Part shown: positions 1-10,254 of the stretch, in pieces | How positions within the stretch are numbered: position 1 is the first letter of the stretch | Layout: every line of letters starts with the position of its first letter | Origin: Macrolepiota albuminosa | Lineage: Eukaryota; Basidiomycota; Agaricomycetes; Agaricales; Agaricaceae | Reading direction: 5' to 3' | NCBI GenBank assembly: GCA_027475525.1 | Contig: JAMWFC010000049.1 | Span: forward strand, 931,297-995,296 | DNA: 64,000 nt | Program-made: the position numbers and the translations under genes | Notes under the pieces: model-generated | Told to the model about the DNA's origin: nothing | Seen by the model: the letters and a program-made list of their open reading frames with translations, nothing else | Databases searched by the model: none

Positions 1-243
1 CGATCCCTCCCGGATTTTGTTTTCGACCGCTGGTCGGTCTCATAATCCCCAAACTTTAATTTCTTCTTGCCCCAATCGCACTCCCGATTTCCCAATACAT
101 CCGTACTTCCCTCATTGCAAGCCTACTTCGAACGTTACCTCTTTATTCTACGCGCGCTTGTCATTTCCGTAGTCGAATCCCATTTGCCTTTCGTTCCTTC
201 ATATCAGCCCGATTCTATCAACAGTCTCCCTTCCCCTACCACA

Positions 244-1487
244 ACGTCTATGACTTGTTTCATTTTGAAGAAGGCTGGCTATGTCGATATCTGTCCATGG
301 ATCACCAATCATAGCTGAAGCATCATCTGTCGCCGGCCGAAAAGTATCTTCATTTTCCTCTGTTTGGTAGACGGTCGGTTGTACAACGTCTTCCTGATGA
401 CAATTCAATTTCTCAGTGTCAGAGTTGATCAAAGACCTTACTAACCGACATTGGCAGGTCACTAGAATCCAGTGACCCCCACGAGAATTCACCGCCATTT
501 TTAAGTTGTTGGACAGTCGGAACTTCATCAACAATAGGGGGAACATCATTTGTTGACTCTAATAGGGGAAGGGGCGCATCTGGGAATAACCTTTTGAACC
601 TCGGAGTTCCGTTCTCGATGCAATTTAAAATAACAATAACTTTGTTCTGAGAGACTTTCAGGGAGGACGGATTTGTGACCGGAATGTCCGACGGCCACCC
701 AATGAGACGAACGCCATAAACGTCCAGTCGCTCGTGATTCGTCCATTTCATCTCAGCATTGCGTACACCGGCTCACTGCTCTGGCAGCCCCTGTGAACCG
801 ATAAATGGACGATGTCTTACATACAACTGACCTTAACGTCTTGCGTACGATGTCATACAACTCAGTTTTCAATGACCTTGCAGGTGGTAGCTTTGGTGGG
901 GTCGGAATATCATTGGGCAACGATAGCGGGTGATCTCCATGCTGTTCAGATGGAAGGTACGGTTCTAGATCACGGAAGCAATGTGCTTTGAACGCCTTTA
1001 CACCAGTGTCCCCTCCACTCCGCATACTGCGCCAAAACTCTTGACCGATGATAGTACCTCCAAGGAAGCCCGGATCAGAGTTGTTTTTCGGATCCACGGC
1101 GAGTATGAATGATTGAATAGAGAAGGATTCCAGCATTCGTGATACATCGCAAAGCACAGTTCGTACTGGCATAACAAAATAAGGAATATCACCCCTCACA
1201 TGACAGTGAAAGTCGGACCTTACATAGCTCTGTCCTGAGGTGTGGCGTCTTGGATTGTTGGTTGAAAAAGATATCTGGCATGCCATTCTGCAGCTAATCG
1301 TCGTGTCTGAGGGCAGTGTTTGAGCCAATGCAAAGATGATAAGAAAAAGGCCAAAAGACCTCTTCGAAAGGACGAAATTCTCGAAGCCTTTGACGTCCGT
1401 CAGACTTCTTTCCATGAAAGTGTCTAATCTCTCGAGAAACAAGGGATCAAGAGGTTCAGCTGCACTTGAGCTAAATCCGTAGCTCAT
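244..1487 (-). pseudogene. Conserved basidiomycete protein of unknown function, copy 1, C-terminus lost
   Basis: A multi-exon gene starts at ATG 1487 (MSYGFSSSAAEPLD). A convincing intron lies at 1166-1223 (GTAAGG...CCAG, 58 nt) and another at 752-824 (GTATGT...CTGAG, 73 nt). The second joins the arginine-rich end of one exon to MKWTNHERLDVYG and then VRLIGWPSDIP. Motifs resemble uncharacterised agaricomycete proteins, including AVDPKNNSDPGFLGG and EFWRSMRSGGDTG. The first exon-intron border is unresolved: around 1220-1366 the plausible peptide LAAEWHARYLFQP and the following exon do not share a frame, so a frameshift is possible. The duplication break at 244 replaces the original C-terminus seen in copy 2. 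Function unknown. Confidence 0.55.
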
Positions 1488-1608
1488 CCTAGGTCGTCAA
1501 TTGGAACAGTAAAAGCCCAAAGGAGTGGACTCTTTGAGTTTGTCGATGTTGTCGTTTTGATAACAAATTTCACGTGATCAACAAAAAATCCCATTTGTTG
1601 ACGAGGAG
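1488..1608. promoter_or_regulatory. Divergent intergenic promoter with the empty insertion site of element E
   Basis: Only 121 bp separate the start codons of the two divergent genes, so the stretch probably holds a shared promoter. ATTTC at 1567-1571 is the undisturbed target. In the second copy this same pentamer flanks element E on both sides (50718-50722 and 56813-56817). Confidence 0.7.
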
Positions 1609-2740
1609 ATGGGCAGAACACGGGCCAAAAAGAAGGCAGCGTCAAAAGCTACAGATCCTCCAATCCTCCATACTTCTTCCCAGGATGGTCCGACTGTGCG
1701 TGCTCTTCTTGAGAAAGCTCAATCTCTCATAGTCCAATGTGACTATGATCTTGCTTTGTGGTTTATTCGACGAATACAAGAACAGGCACCATCCAATGCA
1801 GAGAGAAGGAAATGCCAGGTGTGGCACTGCTGGAGACAGGAGAGATTAGCCAAGCACGAGAGGCGAGTTAATCGTTCGTGACACTATCTATTTTGAACTT
1901 GTGTCTACCTTGCAGGCATTTCTGTCTCTACTACCACCCAATCCAGATGCACCATCCCTCCTCCACCTTCAGCTCATCTATATCTTGCGCAACTAAACGA
2001 CGGTGACCCACGATTGGCCTTGCAGCACTTCCAGGCTGCGATAGAAATTCTCTCAATGCAGCTCAAGGGTAAGGAGCGTGCGTCAGACGAATCGAGTAAG
2101 AATGACGAAGCCGAGCTCAGAAGTACTATCGCGCAGGCTTTCGTAGGCCGAGTAGAAATTTGGATGGACCCTTCGTATGACCTTTGGTAAGCCTTCTGCC
2201 TTTGTTTTATCGTATTCCAACTTTTCACGGCTCTAGTTTTGAACCAGATGCAGACAAAACTTGTGAAAATCTCATTTCGCAGGCATTACTAGTAGCCCCG
2301 AATAATGCTGAGGCTCTGCAGACACTTGCGTCGGTGCGGATGTCGCAACAACGACCAGACGACGCGAAGGAGTGCCTTGAAAAGTCATGGAGAGTGTGGA
2401 AGGATCTGGATCTAGGTGAAAGCACTATATAACTTTGCATGCCTTTATCTAACCTTTGTTCTTAAGATGACCCAAAGCTACCTCCAATACCTAGTCGGTT
2501 GGCACTCGTCAGGCTCTTGCTTGAGCTTTCGCTATTTACTCCTGCCCTTCTCGTGCTGCAAGGAGTGATGGCGTCTGATGATTAGGAGGTTGAAGCTTGG
2601 TATTTAGAGGGTTGGTGTTTCTTCTTGATGTTTGAACAGACACGGGAAACTGGGGGCACTATTGACGATGATTCTCAAGCTGGGTTCTACATCGTTTGTC
2701 AGAGGGACCACCGTGACTGCATCTCCAGGACGAGCCGCTC
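1609..2740 (+). pseudogene. Acl4-like TPR chaperone gene, disabled
   Basis: The N-terminus MGRTRAKKKA is followed by TPR-like helices (ALLEKAQSLIV, YDLALWFIRRIQEQAPSNA). Later segments read AHLYLAQLNDGDPRLALQHF, ALLVAPNNAEALQTLASV and EVEAWYLEGWCFFL. The order and spacing resemble fungal Acl4, the TPR chaperone that guards ribosomal protein L4; that is a family-level guess. Introns are suggested at about 1866-1914 (GTTAAT...TGCAG) and after 2187 (GTAAGC). Damage: a one-base frameshift near 1800 moves out of the frame of VALLETGEISQAREA, a second shift sits close to 1955, and an in-frame TAG at 2582-2584 stands where Gln (CAG) fits. The first frameshift is also present in copy 2, so it predates the duplication. 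Confidence 0.55.
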
Positions 2741-3977
2741 GTCGCAGACCAGTCCAGTCCGCGTCAAGCCAATCCACTCGTCGACACCACGCACTTTTGT
2801 ACGCGCACTGACCCCCTCGCGCTACCGACGCCCCCTCTCAAAGTACCGGTACGAGAGCCGCGTACCCCCGCCCCCTCCGTCCCTCTCTGCCCCGCTCACC
2901 CTCCGTCCCCCACCGCCCTCTCTCCCTCACCCGGCCCGCTCTTCCGCAGCCCTCTCCTCCAACGCACACACCGCCCCACTCTACCACTCTGTCCCATCCC
3001 CGCCTCCCAAGCGCTCCACCACGCCATCACGTGCCCCCCTTGCCCCCCCTCGCCTTGTTCTTCCCGCCATTACCCGTGAGGACAATGACTATGACCTCGG
3101 GATGGTGAGGAAGAGCTGGTCAATGGTGAGGAAGAGCTGGTCGATGGTGAGAAAGAGCTGGTCAATGGTGAGAAAGAGCTGGTCAATGGTGAGGAAGAGC
3201 TGGTCAATGGTGAGGAAGAGCTGGTCAGTGTTGTATCTATGGAAGAAGAGGATTAGATCGGTTGTGCTCTCCCTTGTTTGACGTTTGCTGACCCCTTGTA
3301 GATCTGTTACTCCCTACGTCTCCTCTCCCTCGCTTTCCTAGTTTTCCGTCTTGCATGTCGATTTTGTACACCTGGCACTATACCACATACACTATCCCTA
3401 CAGACTTTCCTTCCTTCCCCCCTCGTATCGTGTCTTTTTTTGAATTTCTTCTCCCTGATTCTTGGTTTGCGTTTTATATTACTAACGACCTTTTTCATGT
3501 ATAGAAAAGGTCACACAAGAATATCAGTTTTTTTTTCTTGTTTACTTTGGAGAACGTGTTGTCGACGCGTTCTTTGTGTCACGTGTGGAAAGTGTGCGTT
3601 ACATCGTTGCATCCATCCGCATCCCTTTAAAAGTTGCCAGCGCAGAGCGACCTGGCCCCATTGACTTCTCATATATACAGAATTCTATCCAGCCGTTGAG
3701 GTCTCACACACAACCGTACCCCTTGGTCATGGAAGGAGTCACGTATCATGCAACAGCGGGTCCTTCAAAACTTTTTAAGCATGGGCTCACAACTTCATTC
3801 TCTCATGAACGACGACGGCTGCAAGCACAAGGTGACCCAAGCTCACAATATGTTGAGCAAGAAGCACAAAACAAACACTGCCAATAGGTCACAGACATTA
3901 TCTTCCCAGCTTCTTATGTCATCCTCTTATATACTTGCGACCACCAGGATAGCCCTCAATACCCCACACGGTCCGCG
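2741..3977. other. Stretch without a recognisable gene; proline-rich open frame and 21-bp repeats
   Basis: A long open frame (to 3281) follows the Acl4-like remnant and encodes a Pro/Ser-rich tract around 2850-3060. It could be the decayed C-terminal region of that gene or noncoding. From 3228 to 3977 I see only pyrimidine-rich sequence and short accidental frames. Confidence 0.4.
3102..3227 (+). repeat. Six tandem 21-bp repeats
   Basis: Six head-to-tail copies of a 21-mer starting ATGGTGAGGAAGAGCTGG vary at one or two positions (GAGG/GAGA, TCA/TCG). One frame gives a basic heptapeptide (MVRKSWS). Another gives an acidic one (NGEELV-type) that runs into SVVSMEEED and a stop, which would better suit an acidic protein tail. 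Copies are nearly identical, so expansion is recent or homogenised. Confidence 0.9.
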
Positions 3978-4869
3978 ATGCGCTCAGTCCCTGCCGCGTG
4001 TCAGTCTGCAGCCGCCAGACAAGCTCCAAGAAACCTCTCAGTGAGTACCGTCCCTGTCTTTCGCAATGGGTGGTCAAAAAACATAAAAAACTCCGCTATA
4101 CTGTCAGTAGTGATCGTATGTTGACCTTTCATTTGCCCTGCAAGCCCTAATGTTCCTCCCAACACAGCTTCTCCCAAACCATTATGCATCAATGAAAGGT
4201 GGAAAGCACCCCCTAAGCCTCTATCAGGTGCGTATCCGCATTCTCTTGGTCTAATATTATCCTTACACGGTCGAATCAGAGCCTGAAGAAATTATCGTAA
4301 TTTCCTCCGACCATGACGAGAATCCTCGACCTAGAAAACGCTTGAGACGACGACATACAATGCAAGTCAACGAAATAATTGACCTCACCAAAGACGATAC
4401 TTCATCACCACCGAGGTCTAGACCCACTCGCTTGAGGCACGCACCACTTTCTACGCCAACTCCCGTCACGAGCCTAAGGACTGCCACGTCTTCAAGTTCT
4501 CAGTCGAGATACCTCAGGTGCCTCTCCTTTCCCAAATCCAAGCCAAAGACCACGCCTCCCCATTCCCAATCACACTTCCAGACCCAGACCAGCTCATGGC
4601 AGCTCAAAACAAAGTTGCCTGCCGTTCCATCTCCCACAAAGATGCGTCGTCGACATCTGAATGACCGGCTTGATGACGAGGGGAAGAGGGATTCATCTGC
4701 TTCCAAGATGCCTGCAGTAGAGGTGCTTTTCCCATCATCAAAACATCAATTTTTCTTCCACACACCCCTTCTACTACACCGCCCGCACCCCCCCATCAAT
4801 TCCCACACTCAAACAGCCCATTTTTATACTGGGGTACTCCATCGACTTTTAAAAACGTTCCTGGCCTAA
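3978..4869 (+). CDS. Possible spliced gene for a basic protein with two SUMO-interaction-like motifs
   Basis: The supported exon runs from about 4278 to 4869 and reads through PEEIIVISSD, then RPRKRLRRRH, then NEIIDLTKDD. Each hydrophobic-acidic cluster looks like a SUMO-interaction motif (V/I-I-V/D-L/I with a following acidic run), separated by a basic NLS-like patch. The rest is Ser/Thr/Pro-rich and ends at TAA 4867-4869. Upstream, an ATG at 3978 with a possible donor near 4040, a middle exon around 4145-4227 and a GTGCGT donor at about 4228 could supply the N-terminus. Splicing is my inference, no conserved catalytic domain is visible, and it could be a decaying gene. Confidence 0.35.
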
Positions 4870-5519
4870 ACAAACTAACCTTCTAACCTCGTCTGCTAAC
4901 CGCTGTCACAAACCGATCTTGACCATGTCACACATGCTCGATTCTAACCAAAAATCGCAAAATGATGCATACCAACACTCACAAATACCGTTCCAACTCT
5001 AATAATTGCAATGAATACTTATCTAACCCTTGTTGACGTTTCCATCCAAATCAATTCAAATCCTGTCACAAACTGATTGCGACCGTGTCACACTGACTTG
5101 TCTAACCCACAAAAACACTCACAAACACTGTCACACCTTCAATAATTGCATACAACACTTGACAATCGCAATGAACACTCATACAACACTTAATAATCAC
5201 CAAATAATCACATATCCACACATGCCAACACTCACAAACACCAATACAACTCAACAATCGCAATACCAACTTAATAATCGCAACACTTATGTTTCTAACA
5301 AAACCAACACTTTCCAACCGTTACAAGCGGTCTACGGTCACGTCACTCATCACACACCCCTTTCCCATTCACAAACACCCTCAAACATCACAAATATCAC
5401 CGTGACAACACTCGCACGTCACAATAATCAACATAAACACCCCTGCGCTCAATCTCAATTTTCCCGCTTTTCCCATCATCAAAACATCAAATCTGAGAGA
5501 CACCTTGAGCTATGATTCA
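4870..5519. repeat. G-depleted, A/C-rich low-complexity tract
   Basis: About 600 bp in which the plus strand has very few G residues (often 1-3 per 60 bases) and many C and A. Words such as CACTCACAAACAC and AATAATCGCAA recur irregularly. Open frames across it are by-products of the composition. No gene is supported. Confidence 0.7.
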
Positions 5520-5534
5520 AGCTTTATACTTGAT

Positions 5535-5768
5535 TCAATTCCCTTGGCCATCTAGTTTGTCTTTTAGGACAACTTTACTTTCCACAGCTCTCTTACCAGG
5601 AGGTAAATTGTTTACCTCCTCAAATACATTCTTTTTGACTAATTGGTTATATTCATCCTTGGATAGCTTGCTGCCACATATCTGCATTGCATGTTTGCAT
5701 GGCCTTGTATACAGGTGATCCTGATATCGCCACATATGCTGTGTGAACTTCAGGATTTCTATCATCAT
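5535..5768 (-). pseudogene. Copia-1 reverse transcriptase N-terminal fragment
   Basis: The peptide NVFEEVNNLPPGKRAVESKV followed by VLKDKLDGQGN matches the start of copia-type RT (family pattern: ...V.LP.GK+.I.SKWV.K.K.D..G). The Trp expected after SK is replaced (V). The YVDD catalytic region is absent because the element ends here. Between this fragment and the integrase (about 5770-6238) the linker region is too decayed to read. Confidence 0.75.
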
Positions 5769-6238
5769 TATCTTAGTACCTCATTGGAATATGCTAAGAC
5801 CATTGAAACTTCATGTTTTGGTAGGTTCTCCCATCTGGCCTTCTTTCTTGGAGTGGCGGGGGTCTTAGTATCAGTGGGGCCCTGTTCAGGAGTACAAGGT
5901 TGAGAGGGTGATGGATACTGAAGCTCACCACTCCTGATTTACCCTTTTGAGGCACTGGTGTACGTGTTGTCTCTCTCTGTTAATTGACTGAGGTCCAATG
6001 GGTGAATAGATACACAAATTTTTTGAGGTACATCCTCTTTGGGATATGGAGCAAGATTAACAAGGTCATCAATGGGCCCATCAGTTTTTCCACTGGAATT
6101 GGGTCTTACTCATGCCAATTCACTGGGTACATTGTCTTCATGGAATTGAACATCACAGGAAGTAATTAGCTTTTCATTTTTGAGGTCCTTTAATCTGTAG
6201 CCTTTAGTTTCTCCTACCCAACATCCAAGCATTTGCAC

Positions 6239-7316
6239 TCATACTGCACATGACTTGAGCTTGCCATGCCTTACTTCTTTGGGCACATAGGCCCATCCAA
6301 GTGACCCCAAAATGCAAAGATGTGATAAATTGGATTTTTTGTAGAAGTTACTCCATTCCATAAATGGTATTTTGCCACCAAAAGCCAATGTCAGAGTGAT
6401 AGAAAAAATATAAGTGGCATACATGAAGGCCTTGCCCCAATATCTCAAGTCCATGTTTGCAGCATGGAGCATACATTTTGTCATCTCCATTAAAATGGCT
6501 ATCATTTGCTTGGCTATTCTATTCTGCTCAGGTCTGAAGGGATTGGTAGTTTCATGAGGTCCATTAAGCTTACAGAACCTTTCTACAGTTGAGTTCACAA
6601 ATTCAGTGCTGTTATCGGTTTGAATTATTTTGCCTAGTTGTTCCAACTGATGTTCAAGCTTTGCCATGGTACCATTCATTTCATTGGCTGTCTCTTCTTT
6701 CTTCTCAAGTACAGTGGCTCAAAAAACTGTCTCAATGTTTCATACTTTTTGAAAGATGACATTGGCATGAAGGATGAGAAGTACCTAAAATCCTAATAAA
6801 ATCATGTACTACTCCCAAATATATCTAAACATGGTCACATTCCTTTGTCTATATTCTCACATGCAACTTACTCTTTATTTTTGAGTAAAATAGGGATAAA
6901 CCTGAAAAATTAGAGATGCTCAAAAAACTGTCACAATGAGTGAATATTTTAAAATGGCAAATGCTCCATCAGTTTTGATTTCAATTACATAAGCCTAGGT
7001 TTGTTTTGTAGCTACAATGCCATAGTATTTTACATGATTTTATTAGGATTTTAGGTACTTCTCATCCTTCATGCCAATGTCATCTTTCAAAAAGTATGAA
7101 ACATTGGGACAGTTTTTTGAGCCACTGTAGAGAACTGTTAGGCAGGCAACAACTGACTTCAATAATCACCAAGGTGTACCGTTTTCCATTCCATGTGGGT
7201 ATATTCATAGGTTCAATTAAGTCCATGATGAGCAACTTGTTCTTGTTGTAAGTCTTTGTGCTGACAGCCAGTAAGGGAGGCCTGGTGGATTTTTCTTGGA
7301 TGCAACCACTACACAA
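6239..7316 (-). pseudogene. Copia-1 pre-integrase and integrase, split by a MITE
   Basis: The upstream part (7130-7316) has the C-x2-C end of the zinc region and MDLIEPMNIP. The downstream part (6239-6711) has IQTDNSTEFVN and PEQNRIAKQM, the second Asp and the Glu region of the copia DDE core (here NGxxE is altered to NRIAK). The two parts are divided by the MITE at 6712-7127. Reading across the empty TA target keeps the frame, so the integrase frame was continuous here before the MITE landed. No intact catalytic triad remains. Confidence 0.75.
6712..7127. mobile_element. MITE with ~97-bp terminal inverted repeats and TA target duplication (Tc1/mariner type)
   Basis: The left end CAGTGGCTCAAAAAACTGTC is repeated inverted at the right end. 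About 97 bp match with one visible mismatch (CTC versus CCC). TA at 6710-6711 and 7128-7129 flanks the 416-bp unit. Ends in CAGT and a TA duplication are typical of Tc1/mariner elements. No transposase is encoded. It interrupts the copia-1 integrase. Confidence 0.93.
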
Positions 7317-7395
7317 GCAATCAAACTCTCAGGACAGCCTAATCTTTAAGCCAGTTACAGCATTCATATCTGCCATGTTTTTAATTGTTCTAGGG

Positions 7396-7869
7396 CTAAT
7401 ATGACCCAGGCGATGGTGCCACAATCACATTGTTGACTTGCTGGCGATGTATGCAACGTGATTGTACCCCCATGTTCATATACTCGATTTGATACATGGT
7501 TCCCCAATCTCCCATGAGCTTGGCATGGAGGAATTCCTTGCCATTGTGGACTAAGCTGATGCCATAGGGGAATCCAGTGAGGATGGTGCCTGCACGCTGC
7601 AGTAATACCAAAGGATTTTGGACTTCCTCCTCCTCTTTGATGGTTGGAACTGGACCATCATCAGTAGGATCAGGGTGGGAGGTAGTTGTCATACCTGGGA
7701 ACTGGACAGGGGGTTTTGGTGGGCATTTATCATATCCACTAGTAATACCCCAAAGTGACTTTGATTGCAATACAGGCTTCATATTATCAGACCATATGTG
7801 ATAATTATTTCTGTTGAGCTTCGTGAACTGTAGAGTATCGGAAGTCGGTTCGCTGACATCAGGGCCCAT
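7396..7869 (-). pseudogene. Copia-1 Gag N-terminus fused to pre-integrase remnant
   Basis: The frame begins MGPDVSEPTSDTLQF and continues with NYHIWSDNMKPVLQSKSLWG, the typical N-terminal motif of copia-type Gag (NY..W...M...L....LW). After about 95 residues it changes to HNGKEFLHAKLMGDWGTMYQ, which belongs to the GAG-pre-integrase domain. Most of Gag and all of protease are therefore deleted. The ATG lies directly beside the PBS. Confidence 0.75.
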
Positions 7870-7873
7870 AACC
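7862..7873 (-). other. Primer-binding site of copia-1
   Basis: GGTTATGGGCCC directly follows the LTR. It is complementary to the anticodon stem-loop of initiator tRNA-Met (GGGCUCAUAACC) with one G-U pair, which is the half-tRNA priming known from several copia elements. The same 12-mer follows the LTR of copia-2. Confidence 0.7.
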
Positions 7874-8182
7874 TGTCACAGCATAATGCAGAATAGATAT
7901 ATATTTCACGTATATAATACACTGAAGTTCAAAATCAAGGACCATTCGATAAGTAAGCTGTTTAGTTACGTACCTGAAGTTTGAAATCAAGAATGATTCA
8001 AACTTCAGATATGAGTACATTTTTTATACCTAAGTATGAGACATTTGGAATTTCATAGAATTTTATTATGATGTAACAAGATAAAGTGAAATGAATAAAG
8101 AATAAAACATATGTCATAAATGCGTCATGTATGATGCGAGATTGAGGTAACGCTCCATAGTCATTCATCATTTTCTTCGACA
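7874..8182 (-). repeat. 5' LTR of copia-1
   Basis: 309 bp, TGTCGAAGAAAATG...GCTGTGACA on the minus strand. It is homologous in inverted orientation to the solo LTR at 8637-8954. The PBS follows immediately at its 3' end. Confidence 0.88.
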
Positions 8183-8636
8183 AATCCTTATATCTTGGTG
8201 ATGAAACTGAAACTACTCTGACAGGGTATTATCAGTGTCCCCAGAACAGCTACTGCAACCACCTCTGCTATTGCTACCTCAACCCAGACCTCGAGCACAT
8301 CCTCTCCCTCCTCCCCGTCAAGGCTAACTATCGGTTCAGCTTGTGAGTTCTATACTTTTTTCTACATAAAATTGCATTCTCATTCTTCCAAACAAAAGCA
8401 GCGACTCGTATACTCAGACTGGCTTCGATCATACCCTCACACTTCCCACCTGTAGGTAACCCTCTCTCAGCTCTGGGCAACCCAATCTACCCGGGCTGCA
8501 CCGCAACCGGCGGCGAGAACTGGGTCGACCACGTGATGACAAAATTCAACAACTCCCTTCTCTTCACCTACAACTACGCTTATGGAGGTGTCACCATTGA
8601 CGCCACCTTTGTTGCACCTTTTGCCCCTACTGTCTT

Positions 8637-8954
8637 TGTCGAGGAAAATGACATCTGACTGTAAAGAATTACTTCAACTTGTGATCATTTATGACTCATT
8701 CATGACGTACGTTCCACTTTGACATATATTTTTCTTTTTTCTTGTTGTGTCATAAAACGTTCATAAAATTCGAAATGTTTCACTTTCAAATATACAAGCG
8801 TACAGATACCTGAAGGTTCGAATTGTCTCCGACTTTGAACTTCAGGTGAGTTACATAAGAATATTTACTTACTTGTACTAAATGGTCTCCGACTTCGAAC
8901 TTCAGATTGTACTATATACGTGAATACATATATATTCTGCATTATGCTGCGACA
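8637..8954 (+). repeat. Solo copia-1-family LTR inside the CE16 gene
   Basis: 318 bp, starting TGTCGAGG and ending GCGACA, flanked by the direct repeat GTCTT (8632-8636 and 8955-8959). Removing the LTR and one GTCTT rejoins the CE16 frame at PTVLSLTDQ. It therefore arose by insertion of a full element and LTR-LTR recombination. Confidence 0.93.
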
Positions 8955-9107
8955 GTCTTGTCTCTGACGGATCAGGTCAACCAGTTCCTGAACGGTGCAG
9001 GCACCAAGCCTGCAGCTACTCCTTGGACCAGTGCTGACTTGCTATTCTCAATCTGGATTGGTATTAACGACATTGGTAATAGTTACTATCTGGGGGGTGA
9101 TTGTATG

Positions 9108-10254
9108 AAGGGCCTCAGCGGACACAATTATTTACACTTTGACTTTCGGCATATGCACTTTCACTGTCCAAACTTGCACTTTCCCACGGTTCAACTTGAC
9201 CTTTCACTCCTTCGATTTATCATTTCACGCCCTTTTATGATCTTGAACTAGTAATTTTGATATAAGCAGGGTGCCTCACCTCTCAGTCACTTGCCACACA
9301 CCCTGGACTATACTCAGATCTCAATAGTGCCCTAATTTCACTCAGCTGTCAAATAACGCTGCTGCGTTCTGCTTACTGATAAATTCGACACAACGGCTAT
9401 CCACTTTAGCAATGACCATTCCGCTGCATAATCTCAGTATTGCATTCCAAGAGCTTTGTAGAGATATGGACATTGCACTACGCACACAGATTGGGGATGC
9501 TGCTAGGCTTGGAGAGCAGAAACGACGATGTCTGAATGTAAAAATAATTGTGTCCGGTGAGGCGCTTCAAAGTGATCGCAGAGTGATCTCCCATGAGGAA
9601 CAGAATCCGTCTAAAGTTCAATGTGAGAATAATACAAATCATAATAGCAGTACATATACAGTTAAAAAATCAAGGTTGGACTGACGACACACTCGACGGG
9701 GCAAAGAGGAAAGAATAATTCCATGTACTGAGAGTGCATGGCCACAAACACAAAAGGGAGATGTAGATTCCAGATAAACATCTGAGCAGCGGCAGCCCTC
9801 TTCTCGACAGGGCTGAGGACCTGAGGCAGGAGGCCTGGTCATAGAGGTCAAGAAGAAAGTAAAGAAAAATACGTCAGCTTCTCCCCGACAAATGGCCAGA
9901 GCTTTGCAGATCTCCTGACCAAACATTATGGAGACTGACAGCCTAATGACTGTAGTTCAAACAGAAAGGAAGCGAAGCTCAGTAGTTCTAGTACCCCACA
10001 ACGTCTTTGAAGGCAACCTGAGGCTAAAAGAAGTGTGAATATGATGCAGTCAAAATTGCTCACGGTCAAGTTGAACCGTGAGAAAGTGCAAGTTTGGACA
10101 GTCAAAGTGCAAATAGCAAAAGTGAGAATGTAATAATTGTGTCCGGTGAGGCGCTTAAGGTCAAGTTGAACCGTGAGAAAGTGCAAGTTTGGACAGTCAA
10201 AGTACAAATAGCAAAAGTGAGAATGTAAAAATAATTGTGTCCGGTGAGGCGCTT
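9108..10254. mobile_element. Non-autonomous inverted-repeat element in a CE16 intron
   Basis: The left end (9108-9201) and the right end (10159-10254) are inverted copies of a ~95-bp sequence built on CCTCACCGGACACAATTAT. The right end is doubled in tandem (10064-10158 and 10159-10254), and a partial copy lies at 9534-9567. The unit sits between CE16 exons, just after a GTATGA donor-like site (9103) and before a CTACAG acceptor (about 10330). No transposase was recognised. A minus-strand frame (9639-9926) has a Cys/His pattern (CRCSDVYLE...CVCGHALSVH) of unknown meaning. No target duplication could be fixed. Confidence 0.6.

Larger units (their letters stand above)
244..1955. repeat. Segmental duplication, copy 1 (unoccupied)
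   Basis: This 1,712-bp block recurs at 49395-57201. If element E and one copy of its 5-bp target duplication (6,095 bp together) are removed from the second copy, the two blocks have exactly the same length. By eye they differ at roughly 1% of positions, mostly C/T or G/A changes at CpG sites, with no net indel. Homology starts at the word ACGTCTATG and stops after GATGCACCAT. The flanks on both sides are unrelated between copies. Copy 1 keeps the downstream continuation of the TPR gene, whereas copy 2 keeps the end of the minus-strand gene. Confidence 0.95.
5520..8182 (-). mobile_element. Degenerate Ty1/copia retrotransposon (copia-1), 3' truncated
   Basis: On the minus strand the order is 5' LTR (8182-7874), PBS (7873-7862), Gag start, GAG-pre-integrase, integrase core, then the first part of RT, where the element stops near 5520. 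Large internal losses are evident: Gag is fused straight into the pre-integrase region and only about 75 codons of RT remain. A MITE sits in the integrase. CpG is scarce throughout, unlike the intact gypsy element A, consistent with age. Confidence 0.85.

Noticed and set aside
5030..5515. 161-codon plus-strand open frame
   Set aside because: Sits in the A/C-rich low-complexity tract; His/Thr/Asn-rich by composition only.
7874..8954. One large fold-back element with ~315-bp arms that captured a CE16 gene piece
   Set aside because: The two arms are LTRs with separate boundaries: one is the 5' LTR of copia-1 with a PBS, the other a solo LTR with its own GTCTT duplication, and CE16 continues outside.
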